From Populus alba (Eukaryota > Streptophyta > Magnoliopsida > Malpighiales > Salicaceae): a DNA stretch of 64,000 nt. Of this stretch, positions 46,866 through 58,617 are shown piece after piece. Where the stretch lies: NCBI RefSeq assembly GCF_005239225.2, contig NC_133288.1, positions 12,344,169-12,408,168 of the forward strand, given 5' to 3'. The translations under genes were made by a program, and so were the position numbers. The notes below the pieces were generated by a model. That model did not search any database. It saw nothing but the letters and a program-made list of their open reading frames with translations, and was not told where the DNA came from. The stretch's first letter is position 1. Each line of letters starts with the position of its first letter.

Positions 46866-47810
46866 GAAAAATAATTGTCTTATCAAAGCGCGCACATGCA
46901 CATTCGAGGGATTTGGCTGTCTTGCACGAGTCATGCGAGGGACCCTAGGCTTTTTGAACCTCAATTAGTGATCACATATGTCCCTATAGTCGAACCCCAC
47001 CTAGACGGAGATATGAAAATAAAAATAAATATGGTGAGATTTGAGACATGTGAAAACGATCAGACGCCCTTAGAGAGGGAAAACTTAACAAAAATGATTT
47101 GTTCATGATAGCATGGTGGCCCGTGAGTGAGTGAGCCAAGCCGTAACAGCCTTATATCGTCACCCTCCTCATTGCATGACAAAATCCCAACTCCCACGTA
47201 CGGACAAAACCCTGAAGAAAAATTCACCGGAAGTAGCCCACTCTCTTCCTCTCCTTTACATCACATCTCTTACATTGCCTCTCCCCTATATCGATCCACC
47301 TGAAGAAAATGGCAGAACAAGGGGACATCAAGGGAGGATTAGACCTTTTTGTAGCTATGAAAGAGGTTGTTTAATCATTGATTGTATTGCTCTTTATCAA
47401 TGACAACTGATAAAAAAAGAAAAAGGCCTATATGTCAAAAGGAAGAGTCTCTCTCGCACAATTTGACTTCAGCTTATAAGTTTTTTGGGGATGAGAGTTC
47501 AAACCTCTTGATCAGTCCTTTTACTCCCTTTCAATAAATCACTAGAAAAAGCTGAGATGTCTATTTTCTTTGATTTTCTTGCAGAATTTTCCCAGGCACT
47601 CTCACCACTATTGGATCGTTTCCCGATGCCAAGGTACCCACTATCAGTCTGGTCTCTTTCTCTCCACTGATTTTCTGATTCCTATTGCTCTCTCCTTTTT
47701 GTTCACTCTTTCTCGACTTCATTTGTACACATCCTTTTTCTTTCACTCAATTCACTGAAACCCCACTACCGCACTGGCACCAAATCATCACTCCATCTTC
47801 AAATCCCACC
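46866..47810. other. Upstream region of the GRAS gene
   Basis: GC-richer, unique-looking sequence that probably holds the promoter and a pyrimidine-rich 5' leader. The short frames at 46875-47108 and 47131-47403 have no recognisable domain. Confidence 0.5.
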
Positions 47811-49118
47811 ATGAACATAAACCAAACTCAAAGGACCCGTCCCTGGCCTGGATTCCCTACATCAAGATCCTCAGGAAGCTTTGGAGATGCTAATTGCATG
47901 GAGCAGCTTTTAGTCCACTGTGCAAATGCAATTGAGAGTAACAATGCCACTTTATCCCAACAGATCCTATGGGTCCTAAACAACATTGCACCACCAGATG
48001 GAGATTCAAATCAACGCCTAACTTTTGCTTTCCTAAGAGCCCTTATCGCACGTGCATGCAAAAGTGGTACATGCAAACTTCTTGCTGCGATGGCAAATGC
48101 TCACTACAACCTAGCCTTACACACACATAAATTCTCTGTCATTGAGCTTGCTAGCTTTGTTGACGTAACCCCGTGGCATCGTTTCGGTTTCACGGCAGCA
48201 AATGCTGCAATTTTAGAAGCTGTTGAAGGGTATTTAGTTATTCACATTGTAGATTTAAGCTCGACACATTGCATGCAAATTCCAACTCTTATCGATGCTA
48301 TTGCTAATCGGTTCGAGGTGCCCCCATTGATTAAGCTTACTGTTGCTGGTGTCACTGAGGATGTACCGCCTATGCTTGATCTTTCTTATGAAGAGTTGGG
48401 GTCAAAGCTGGTCAACTTTGCTTGGTCACGAAACGTAATAATGGAATTTAGAATCATTCCTTCAAGTTATGCTGATGGGTTCTCTTCCTTGATCGAGCAG
48501 CTTCGAGTGCAACATTTAGTGTATGCAGAAAGTGGTGAGGCACTAGTCATAAACTGTCATATGATGCTTCATTACATACCTGAAGAAACCCTTTCTGATT
48601 TTCCTGGTTCAAAATCAAATCCTTATTCTTACGAATCTTCATGTTCCTCTATGTCCTCTTTTAGGACAACGTTTCTCAAGTCTCTAAGGAGTTTAGACCC
48701 TACAATTGTTGTCTTAGTAGATGAAGATGCAGATTTAACATCAAACAGTTTGGAGAGTAGACTAAGGTCAGCTTTCAATTATCTATGGATACCTTTTGAT
48801 GCAGTGGACACATTTCTTCCAAGGGGTAGTAAGCAAAGACAGTGGTATGAAGCTGATGTATGCTGGAAGATTATGAATTTAATAGCACATGAGGGTCTGC
48901 AAAGAGTGGAGCGACTTGAACCGAAAATCCAGTGGATTCAGCGGATGAGAAATGCAGACTTTCGAGGCATTTCATTCGCAGAAGATGCGATTTCTGAAGT
49001 TAAGACCATGCTTGATGAGCATGCAGCAGGATGGGGACTGAAGAAGGAAGATGATGATCTTGTACTCACCTGGAAAGGACATAATGTTGTATTTGCTAGT
49101 GCTTGGTTGCCTGTTTAA
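47811..49118 (+). CDS. GRAS transcriptional regulator, SCARECROW-LIKE 32-like
   Basis: One exon, 435 residues, close to the size of Arabidopsis SCL32 (At3g49950). I chose the ATG at 47811 because upstream in-frame sequence (ATG at 47685) is pyrimidine-rich leader translating to unrelated hydrophobic residues. GRAS order visible: a first leucine-rich segment with MEQLLVHCANAIE (30-42); a VHIID-type core IHIVD (144-148); LHYIPEE (253-259) in the second half; a PFYRE-like region around 285-350; and a C-terminal SAW domain with WGLKKEDDDLVLTWKGH and SAWLP (408-434). All expected parts are present and nothing is broken. GRAS proteins act in the nucleus as transcriptional co-regulators; the specific targets here are unknown. 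Confidence 0.95.
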   Translation: MNINQTQRTRPWPGFPTSRSSGSFGDANCMEQLLVHCANAIESNNATLSQQILWVLNNIAPPDGDSNQRLTFAFLRALIARACKSGTCKLLAAMANAHYNLALHTHKFSVIELASFVDVTPWHRFGFTAANAAILEAVEGYLVIHIVDLSSTHCMQIPTLIDAIANRFEVPPLIKLTVAGVTEDVPPMLDLSYEELGSKLVNFAWSRNVIMEFRIIPSSYADGFSSLIEQLRVQHLVYAESGEALVINCHMMLHYIPEETLSDFPGSKSNPYSYESSCSSMSSFRTTFLKSLRSLDPTIVVLVDEDADLTSNSLESRLRSAFNYLWIPFDAVDTFLPRGSKQRQWYEADVCWKIMNLIAHEGLQRVERLEPKIQWIQRMRNADFRGISFAEDAISEVKTMLDEHAAGWGLKKEDDDLVLTWKGHNVVFASAWLPV

Positions 49119-49734
49119 ATCTCCTTCATATCGGTTCTATAAATAATTTGTTATCTGATGCTTTCTATAATCTTACTGGAGGTAGTCTCTAATTTAACTT
49201 TCTTAGCTATATCATGATCATATTGGGACCTGATTTAATTTCAATAATTGATTATTGGTTGATATATTCTGGTTATTGATATGTTATAATTCATTAGATG
49301 GCTTTGTAACATTTTTAACAATCTATAAAAAAAACTAAAATCTTAACTTAGGTTTTTAACCGGATAAGATAAGGACATTCTTACCGAGAATAACTTTTTT
49401 TAAAACTTAGACAAACACATACCGGCTAGAAAATACAACATCTTAGTTTATATTAGACAAACAAACAATGCATCTTATATTAGGTAAGGTGTGTTAGGGG
49501 TGATACGTCCTCCTTATACACAACCAGTCCCTTTATCCAGACTTTGAGACCGGTTAAGGTTTTTAGTGATCAAAATACTAAATGACGATTTCATTTTTTT
49601 TTTACTGATAAAAAACAAGAATTTCTTGTTCTTTCCCCCATCATTAGAGATATCCTGACCTAGGAGGATAACCATCACAACGCCGCACACATACGACAAT
49701 GCTTCCTAGATCGAGGGGTTTTAAATGTATTAGG
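49119..49734. other. 3' region of the GRAS gene
   Basis: AT-rich; the first few hundred bases are probably the 3' untranslated region. No other gene is seen. Confidence 0.5.
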
Positions 49735-50190
49735 ATAAATCATAAAATTATGATTTAAAAGGGTTTAGAAGTCATCACCTAATATTATGGTCACTAGAAA
49801 ATTTAATGGTCTTTGAGAGTTTAGGTAAGGGGTCTGGTTATGCAATGGGGAGATATATCACCCTCATTGCACCCTAACTATGGTAAGCTGCATTGTTGAT
49901 TGCTCAAAGTCATGTTTCAATTCATTAGTTAGTCTAAAGCTTAAGAAATTTTTTTAGTAAGGAAATCGTTATCTCATCATGTTAAAACTCAGCTATTCTA
50001 AAGCTCACAAAAAAGTTTATTTAAGGTTTTAAAAAAATCCTCATTAGTAAAGAGATTTTTATCTTATAAAGTTAAACCCTAATTATTCTAAAGTCCAAGA
50101 AATAATTCTGGTTTTTTATTTGAAATTTTGACTAAATCCTAAAGGATAATTGCAAACTTTTTATGATACCCATTAAGATTTTTTTGTATT
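49735..50190. repeat. Dispersed repeat family R3, copy 2
   Basis: Counterpart of 18775-19290, in the same orientation: ATAAAATTATGATTTAAAAG, GTCACTAGAAAATTTAATGG, GAGAGTTTAGGTAAGGGGTC, TATCACC, TTGCACCCTAAC, CTAAATCCTAAAGGATAATT. Confidence 0.6.
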
Positions 50191-51864
50191 TTTCAATGAT
50201 AAAATGCAATATATATATATATGCTTGAAAAGTTTAGAATTTGGTAATATGCGAACAAAATAAAACATGTTTTGGTATTTTTAAGATGAGGAAAAATGTT
50301 TTATAATTTTTGGATTTTTTAAAAAAAAAAATTTTAGAGAAAAAATATTTTTAATATCAACTTAATATTGTACTTATAAGTTTATAACTTCAATATTAAA
50401 TGAAATAGTTGGAAAAATATACGATAAACTCATAAATAATTCTTGAAATGTTTTAGAATTTTCAGAAATTATATAAGGATTTATTTGATAAAATCTCTAA
50501 TAATTCAACAAACAAAACTGTAAAAAATTTGTTATCAATTGTTTGCCAAACCGTTCTTCTGGTAAAAAAAATTATATTTTTTAATAAAATTTTGACAAAA
50601 AAAAAAAAAACAATTTTAAGCCTTGAAGGGCTTAACCCAACCACATGGATGAGACAAATTCAAAATCCAAAAATTTATAAAACCCAAAACTCAAAACAGT
50701 CCATGAAGTTTTTGCAATTATCTTGTATTGAAGCCCAGCCCATTCAAAACCGGAAAAAAAAAAAAAAATCAACCATAGCATTCATATTTAAACCCAGATG
50801 CATGCATTTTCAAAACAAACGGAAACGGCACCATTTATAACCAACATATGTTAACTAAAGAGAACCTAGTCCATCAACACAACAAATAAAAATGCAAGCC
50901 CATCGTAACAATAAAAAGAGGGGGTTATACCTGTATTAAAGATGATGTTGAAGGCTCAAGGGTGCACTTTTAGATCTAGAGAAAACACTGCACGCTACTG
51001 CTGCTGGAATGAGTCACGGTGGTGGTGTAGAGGAGGTACTTGTTGCTTGAGGAGCTGGACTGCGATGCTGCTGGAGCTGAAGTCGTCGTTCACTACGCTG
51101 AGAAGAGATCAACAATAGCAGGTGCAGAGGATGATGTTGGACTATTGCTGATTTGCTGTTTCCATGAGATACCGTTATGGCTGCTGCTGGAAGGAGGATC
51201 TTCTATAGCTGTTCATGGTTGAAGATGAGAGATGCTAGAATGGTTGTGAGAGACGTTGCTCACGGTGACAGCTTGCTGAGAGGAAGCCTTCTGCCGCTTA
51301 CTTTGGCAACTTGCTGGCGTGCTTGAGGTTACAGCTAGACTGAGAAGATGACCTAAACTTCTGAGAGAAGTTGTTGAGAAGATGCTCACGTCGCTAGCCT
51401 AGGAATGCAGAGGATCTATTGGAGTTTGTGTTTGTTGATGATGGCGTGACTTGTGTCGAAACCAGTGTTTCACGACATAAATTAATTATTCTAAGTTAAA
51501 CAAATAAGAAAGTATAAAAGAAGTAAATAATCAATCCCATTAAAGAGATTCAGAGTTCGGGTCTTAATGCTAAATAACTGAAAGTTCGAGAGTTTTGAGG
51601 ATATCTAGACTAAATTATGCTATGATAAATGAAATAAAATAATCAAACTAAATTAAATAAACTGAAATTTATCAAGAAAAAAACTTTGGTCTTAAATAAA
51701 TATTTATTTACATAAATCAAAATTAATCATTTAAACGATATGTCAATTTATATTCTGAATATCTATTTATCATTAATATTAGTTAGTTAATTAATCTGCA
51801 GTGGAATTAACCCTAACTATTAAACAACTATAGTGTTCGCACTAATAATTTAATTTAATGGCAG
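50191..51864. other. Repeat-rich intergenic region
   Basis: AT-rich to about 50930, then a GC-richer block (50930-51470) with many GCTGCTG/GATGATG words, similar in flavour to 53300-53815. I read both as non-coding parts of one or more old retroelements. No reverse transcriptase or integrase words are present. Confidence 0.4.
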
Positions 51865-52066
51865 TGTAACACTCCACCTCACAAACAAGATATTATCCGC
51901 TTGGAGCCTACTAGTCCACCCAAATCCAGAGCTTCCACCGAGGTCCCCCTCACGGTTTTATTCTTGGCAGCCACGCATGACCCCAAAACACGTCTTACTA
52001 GTCAAAGAGAGCATGCACTCATAAGACCCTAACTCTAGACGCTCACTTTCGATGTGGGATCTTACA
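51865..52066 (-). mobile_element. Solo LTR, small TRIM-like retroelement
   Basis: 202 bp starting TGTAACACTCC and ending GATCTTACA, flanked on both sides by GGCAG (51860-51864 and 52067-52071), a perfect 5-bp target duplication. Read on the minus strand it starts TGTAAGATCCCACATCG and ends with GGAGTGTTACA, a phrasing widely repeated in dicot genomes. No internal region and no second LTR lie next to it, so it is a solo LTR left by recombination. Confidence 0.75.
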
Positions 52067-52071
52067 GGCAG

Positions 52072-54640
52072 CTTTAAGAACTAGATAGGTTAATAAATTT
52101 ATACAACATAATTGTCTACAATCTATGTTCGATTTAGTTGAATGTTTTCTCTAAAATTAACAACATAGATCTGTCATAATTATTAAACTTAGTCGTTTCA
52201 CAAGTTTAAACACAACTCCGGTTTTGATAGCAAACTTATCAATAGATTGGTTAAAATGATAATTTAGAGTCCACGCTAACAATCAAACTAAACAATTATA
52301 GGAAATAATCATAGGAAAACATTCATACTTATCATATAAATTGAAAAGAAAAGATAAAATAGATTTTTTTAAATCTAAAAGTTTCTATATCCTTTCAACC
52401 AAGAAAAAATTTAGCCTAGCATGTCTATCAAAAAATTAAGGAAGAGAAAGGATGAAAATATAATTTCGGGTAGAGAAGAAAATGTTGAGAATTTTCTTCT
52501 TTTTTTTTTGTTGCCCCCATTCTCTTTCTTTCTCTTTCTCTTTTTTATTTTTATTTGATAGGAAACATAATCCTCACATCCCTCCAATCTGTTTGTATCA
52601 TTCAAAAATAAAAATAGTCTTTTTCAAAGTAAACAATCTATATTTAAGTAGTACAATAATTATTTTTCTAAAAAGAAGAAAAATAGTCTTGCATAAAATC
52701 TTCAAGCTTTGATTTTGAACTTAAAGATGTTAAATTGCCCAAATAAAGACATTTTCCATACGAATAAATAATTTTAATATCGGTTTGGATGCTTTGGAAG
52801 TAAGTTGAACTTGTTTCTTCATAAAACCTGTCTATGGGTAGAATTTATGGGTTGTCTTAGAAAACTCATATCTTTCTCATATGAACTTTTTAGTTGCTGA
52901 AATTTAGGTAGGTTGATAGTTCTTTGCGTCGAAAATCCAAAAAAAAAATTGCATCAAATGGACTTCTCTAAATCAAGATATTTATGTTGGAATGGCCAAA
53001 TGTCAAAACTCGCAAAATGTGAGACTTGTTTTTAAAGGCTGTGATTTTCATATTCTTTATTTTTTATTTTTCTTAACATATATGTATGGAAAGGTATGGA
53101 TTATCTTCTAATGTCATTCGAATCACTTCATTTCGACTTCTACATCTTATGTTCTACATAAAATATCGATCATATATATATATAATTGATATGAACTATT
53201 TGATCTGAATTTTAATTTCAATTTTTTTTTTAATCTTACATGTAAAATTATCTTTAAAAAATAAAATAAAGATTATCAAAGCATTTTATATATAAAACAT
53301 GATTAAAATACTAAATAAATATTATGATTATCATTGCTGTTGCATGGCTGAGGAGAGAGCTACTGATGAAGTAGGTCACGGTGGAACCAGTGATGTTGAT
53401 GTAAAGGAGATGTTGTTGACGATTGCTGAAGAGATGTTGTTAGAGCTAGAAGTACCTGCGCTGGATCTAGAGGAGAGGTCACCGGTGCGTGCAGAATGGC
53501 TCCCGAGTGGCTATGCTGATGTAGTTGATAGTTGTGCACGGCGAAGGCAAAGGTGATGTCAGGTGCTGAGGAGAGACTGTTGCTGGGGGAACTTGGCTAA
53601 CGGAGCTGCTATGACCGGTTGTTGGTTGGAGGAGATAAGGACACCGACTTTTGTGTTTATTTCTTTATCCTCCCTGTGTGGTGTGCTGGTCAGGAAGAAT
53701 GAGATGGGTTTAGGGAAGGTTGAAGATGATGGGTGTATGGAAGATGGAATGGGTGAAGGTCACAGGTTGGTCTTTTTTGTTAGGAGATGGTGTTTTTTTG
53801 TGTGTGTGTGAGCTATTTCAACTCTAGCTAATTCTTTTCTTTTCTTTTTTTTGCTCATACGTCTCTAAAATTCCCCCTCCCCTTTTTGTTTGTGTTTGTT
53901 CACTAATTTATTTATAGGAAAAATAAATTTGTTATTTTTTTCTCAATTGTTTGGTCCCAAGAAACTAAAAACACTTTGATTCCTCTTGTTTTTTTTTTTT
54001 TTTTTTGATATTTTGGTTCCCTTATCCAAATATTTTTTATTTTGATATTTTTAAAAAAAGATAACATCAACGTCGACTTGATGAGAAAAATAAATAATAA
54101 TTTTGAAACAGACGCATTGAAAGCTGGATGCATTGAAAACAATTTTTTGAATTTTAAATTTTTTTAAAAGACATTTAAAATACCAAAAAAGACACAAATA
54201 AATCAAAAAACATTTCTTTGGGTTTTTTGTTTTTTTACAATTTTTGGATTTAAAAAAAATATTAATAAAATGAGATTAAAAATCAGGTTATGATAACTTT
54301 TAAAGGCTTGATTATTAAATAATTTATGGTTTATAATAACTCAGCTATAAAGAATTTATCAAACTCTAAAAAGAAGAATTAGTCTTCAAATCATCTTTAC
54401 ACAAATTCTAAACAATCGTGCTAGATAGTATAAATTATTATTTTCACAATATTTATGTATTTTAGAAAGCTCAATAATACGAATCTTTATAATTATAATA
54501 ATTTTATAATTTTTTTTTACAAAACAATTTTATTCTAGAGACGATTTGTTAATCAAACTCGGCTGAATATTAAAAATAAAAATAATAGATTTTATTAATA
54601 AAACAAATATATATTGCATAAATAATATTAATATGTGCAA
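52072..54640. other. Repeat-rich region flanking the solo LTR
   Basis: No gene is recognised. The GC-richer part at 53300-53815 is open for 80-odd codons in two frames but is GATGTTG/GCTGAAG-rich with no domain. About 54400-54600 weakly resembles the right end of repeat R2 (CGAATCTTTATAATTATAAT, TTTTATAATTTTTTTTTACA). Confidence 0.4.
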
Positions 54641-57600
54641 CCAACTAATTATACATGGATACATTTCCAGTTACAATATTTAAAAGTATCCCCTGGGCCC
54701 TAGGGATGTACACGGGAAGGCAAATCCCTCGAACGACACAAGAAAACATGCAGTATGGCAGCGATTGTTACATCAATTTGGTTTTTGTTGAAAACCGATG
54801 ATTAAAAAAATTGTGTACTGTTTCTTTTGGAAAAGACATGCACCTCAAAGTTAGCTTAATTAAGCGAACGTGTTCTTATGGTTTCTTGTTTCACTCAACA
54901 AGAATAGCATCAAAAACTTTTAATTTTTAAATTATTAGGAGTTAGGAGGGAGCTTTTGGTCATATCCAATTACACCTCTTAACTTTTAATTTTTCTAATT
55001 TTGATCACTTAAACTACGAGTTGAAGGTAGTTCACAGCCTCTGTTAAGATTCCCTTAAGCTTACATACATGAAAATTGAGAGCGTGTAATAACACATTGT
55101 CCTGATTTGTAATTAGACGGAAAAAAAAATTAGAGGACCTATTTGGATTTGACAAAAACTTCAGGGGATGGTGAAAGTGCTAATAAACAGAAGAGATGTA
55201 CTAATACACAAAAACTTCATAATTATCAATCTCTTTTTACGTGTATAATTCCATATTTTGTTTTTTATAATTGTATATTGATCACCTAAATGCCAACATG
55301 TCAGTTTTTTAATATTTTCAAATATTACGCAGGATATCAAAGTTAAAAAGTAAATAAATTTCTAACTCCCTTATTGCCTCTTAGTTTTTAGTTTTATAAT
55401 ACTAATATTGATGCAAGTATCTAAACCCCTACCCCGAAAATTGATAAGGTAATTTTTAACTGAAAAAATAAGAAATTAAGAGAAAAATGATTGTGATTTG
55501 GGATATTAAATAACCCCACTAAATTAACTTGAATTTCAGATAAGATAAAATAATGAATTAGTATGTGAAATGTCAACTCAATAATAAAGAGTATAAATTT
55601 TCCAATCGTGTGAAATAATTATTTAAAGAAAGATTTTTATAAATTGGGGTGAAAATAATTAGATGATGATGATAGAGTGGAATTATAAATAAGATAATAT
55701 ATGATTTTATGTGTGAAAAATGTTAATCTTCGGTATAAGTCTTGTGTATAATTGTGTTATTTTGATAAAAAGTTGTGAAAACTTTGATGAAAATTTTATT
55801 ATAATTATGGATGGGAGTATTCAATGAATTAGTTTGAAAATATTGATGATTAAACTAAATAAAATAGTATATAAATTTAGTTGTTGATATAAAATTATCT
55901 ATTATCTCTCAATCTCATTCTGACCGTTAAATTAGAATGAAAAATTTACTTATAGCTTAGGTTAAAGTGTCAGGTTAATAGAAGTTTAAAAATGCCTCAC
56001 GAGAGTGTCGGTGGTTGAAAAAAATAAAAAAACACAAGTGAAAAATAGTGGCAGTTTTGTAATTATTACAAAAACTCCTTCTCTCTTTTTATTTAAATGA
56101 CCGGCAACCATGGGAGATAGAGGGGAGCTTGATTTTCTTTCTTCTCTTCAAAAATTATTTTAGTTTTCTTTAAAGGATGGCATGGGAGAGTGTTGGGAGT
56201 GATTGTTAGTAAAAAAGAACAAATCAAAGAAGAGATTAGTGAGAAAAAACGAGATATAGAAGTAAGATTCTAGTTAGAGAAAGTTGGGATTTTTGAAAGA
56301 GGAAGAGCAAAAGTGGTGGGGGATGGGAAAGCACTCAATTGAGTTATCCTAGCTAAAGTAAAGGACTTTTCTCAACTCAATTCATGTCATTTGTTGTTTT
56401 ATAAAGGAAGGGGAAGAAGCCCCCACTTTTTTAAAATTTGTTAGGGTTTGTAGAATTTGGAGGAAATTTTTATAATTCTGGGCATTTTTGTGTTGGGTGA
56501 TATGAATTAATAAGCAAGAAACAAAAAAATTAAAAGAAATCAAAGGAAATTTTGGACTCCAAGCCTTAATGGTGACCGGCCATATGTGTACAAGTTATGA
56601 GATTTGGGAGACTTGTGTTATTTATGCAAACTCTTTTGTTGTTTGAATGGTGGAGGGTTAATTGATATATGTAGGGGGAGATAATAAAAGAAATTGAGTA
56701 AATTACTTGGTAATTGATACGGGGGGAGGATTTGAAGATTGAGAAAACTTGTTGAAATTTAGAGAAAAATATATGAGGAATGGATGTGTATGCGTAGGAA
56801 ATTGGATGTCGAATAAGTTTTGGGTTTGATTACGCAAAGTTAAGTTATAACATGTGTAAGCATAGAAATTTTGTGTTGAAAAGTACTGGGTAGAGATATT
56901 ATAATTGTATATATGATTGTTAATTTGGGTTGGGTGTGTATTGAATTTGGTTTAGAAAAATAAAAAGGAGTAGAATCTAATATGGAATACTTTGCAAAAG
57001 TTACAAAATAATTGTTTTGCATGACTAGGTGCTTGATTTTGTTAAAAAAAAAAATTGTTTGAATTGTGTGTGATTGTATGTTTAAGTGAAGAATTGATAT
57101 GAGATATGGGTTAGGAAAAGATTTTGATAAGGCATGTGAGGAAAGGAATTCTTAGTTCTTTTAAAGTAGTTTTTTTTTAAAAAATAAAGTTTAGAAAATG
57201 AGAAATTCTTGATAAAATTCTTTAATTGACACAAATTAGGTGTTGATTAGAATTAAATGATGGGGAAAAATTAACAATAGAGAAACTGACATCTTAGGCC
57301 ATCTATATAGGAAATCTTGAAAAATGGTATAATTGATTTTCAGGTTGTGGAATTATATGTTTATTTAATATGTTGATATGAATAATTGTGTTTTAGAAAA
57401 TAATTTATATAGAAATATGAACTTTGTGATACTGAATGTTGACAGGCTAATGTAATGGTTTTAAAATTAGTGATTAAAGTAAATTATTTATGTAAATACA
57501 TGTTGGTATGATGTAAAATGGGCTTGAAAAGAGTGAAAGTAAATATTAAGGACTTGGGTGTGGAAAGAAGTAATGGAACCAATTAGAATTTTAGACTAGA

Positions 57601-58288
57601 GGTGTTGAAAATTGTGGATTAAATGGGATGGATTTGGAGGAGAACCAAAACATGGAAATTTTACTTTTAAATGGTTAGACAACTATATATATATATATAT
57701 ATAAAGATTTGAGTAGGTAGTGTAGGGTTTCCTAGTTAATATCAAAGTTGAGGATTTTTTAATTGTATATGAAATTGATGAATTATATTTAGTGATGTGT
57801 TTGATATTAAAATAACAAGTTGAAAATAAATGGATTGAGAGAGTTATGAAAAAAATTATAAAATTTTGTTAAAAATTGATCAAATTGTTAATTTAGAGAA
57901 TTTTGGGAAATTTAAGAAGTTAACTATGTAAATGGTCAAATCACATTGTCTTAAATAATTTGGATGCTTGAGGGTGGTTGTAAAAAAAATTCAAGTGGGT
58001 TATTAAAAATAAAATATTTGAATACACAGGAATAATTGAAACAAAAAATATATAAATATGCTATAAATGGGCAAAAAAAATATTTGAATACAAAAAATAT
58101 AAAAAATTAAGGATGAATATTAGACAAATAAGCTCTGAATAAGTATGATGTAATAATGAAAAAATAAACCTCTAAATTAATTTGGATTATGAACACAGGG
58201 TGTTGTGATGATTGCATGGAAGTGATATGAGATGAATGTGTATGAGATAGAATCAATGATATAATGGTATGAATTAAATATAATCAAA
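54641..58288. other. Non-coding region 5' of the LINE insertion
   Basis: No gene is seen. From about 55400 the composition is uniform, T/G-rich and gene-free, and resumes with the same character after the LINE (62805-63406), where it ends in GGGCGTTACA, a plausible LTR end. I infer that the LINE landed inside an older element; its left boundary was not found. A TA microsatellite lies at 57684-57703. Confidence 0.4.
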
Positions 58289-58302
58289 TAGGGTTTGAAT
58301 TG
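58289..58302 (+). repeat. Target-site duplication, left copy (LINE)
   Basis: TAGGGTTTGAATTG, identical to 62791-62804; up to three preceding A may also belong to it. Confidence 0.92.
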
Positions 58303-58303
58303 C

Positions 58304-58617
58304 ATGGATGCTATCGCCCCTGTCTCTCCTTCATCCCCTATATGTCCAGAAACTGTTTGGCCTATCCCCCCTTCTATACCTGATCCATTGGTGGTTCCAT
58401 CATGTGATGGAGATGATCTGGCTTCCCCCCTAGTGTAGTACCGGTGGTAGCACAAGCCAGTGTTGCTGAGACTAGCCATCATGTTATTGTAGCTATGGCT
58501 GGAAAGACTGATATTGCTCCTTCATTGGATGTGTCTGCCAGGAATGGGGTCAGAACCCGTAATCAGAAGAATCGTGACCGTGGTGGAAGGGTTTCCCCTT
58601 CTCCTACACTCCCATGA
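58304..58617 (+). pseudogene. LINE ORF1, C-terminal remnant
   Basis: About 100 codons of Pro/Ser-rich and then basic sequence. The first part is open from 58304 to a TAG at about 58436. The rest reads in another frame and ends in a basic NQKNRDRGGR segment and TGA at 58615-58617. That TGA overlaps the ORF2 start as ATGA. The frame change lies at a run of C near 58426-58431. The N-terminal part of ORF1 is missing because of 5' truncation. Confidence 0.7.

Noticed and set aside
47685..47810. Upstream in-frame ATG of the GRAS gene
   Set aside because: The added 42 codons are pyrimidine-rich leader with no similarity to GRAS N-termini.
53299..53811. Two consecutive plus-strand open frames of 82-85 codons
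   Set aside because: Low-complexity GATGTTG/GCTGAAG-type sequence like that at 50930-51470; better explained as a non-coding part of an old retroelement.
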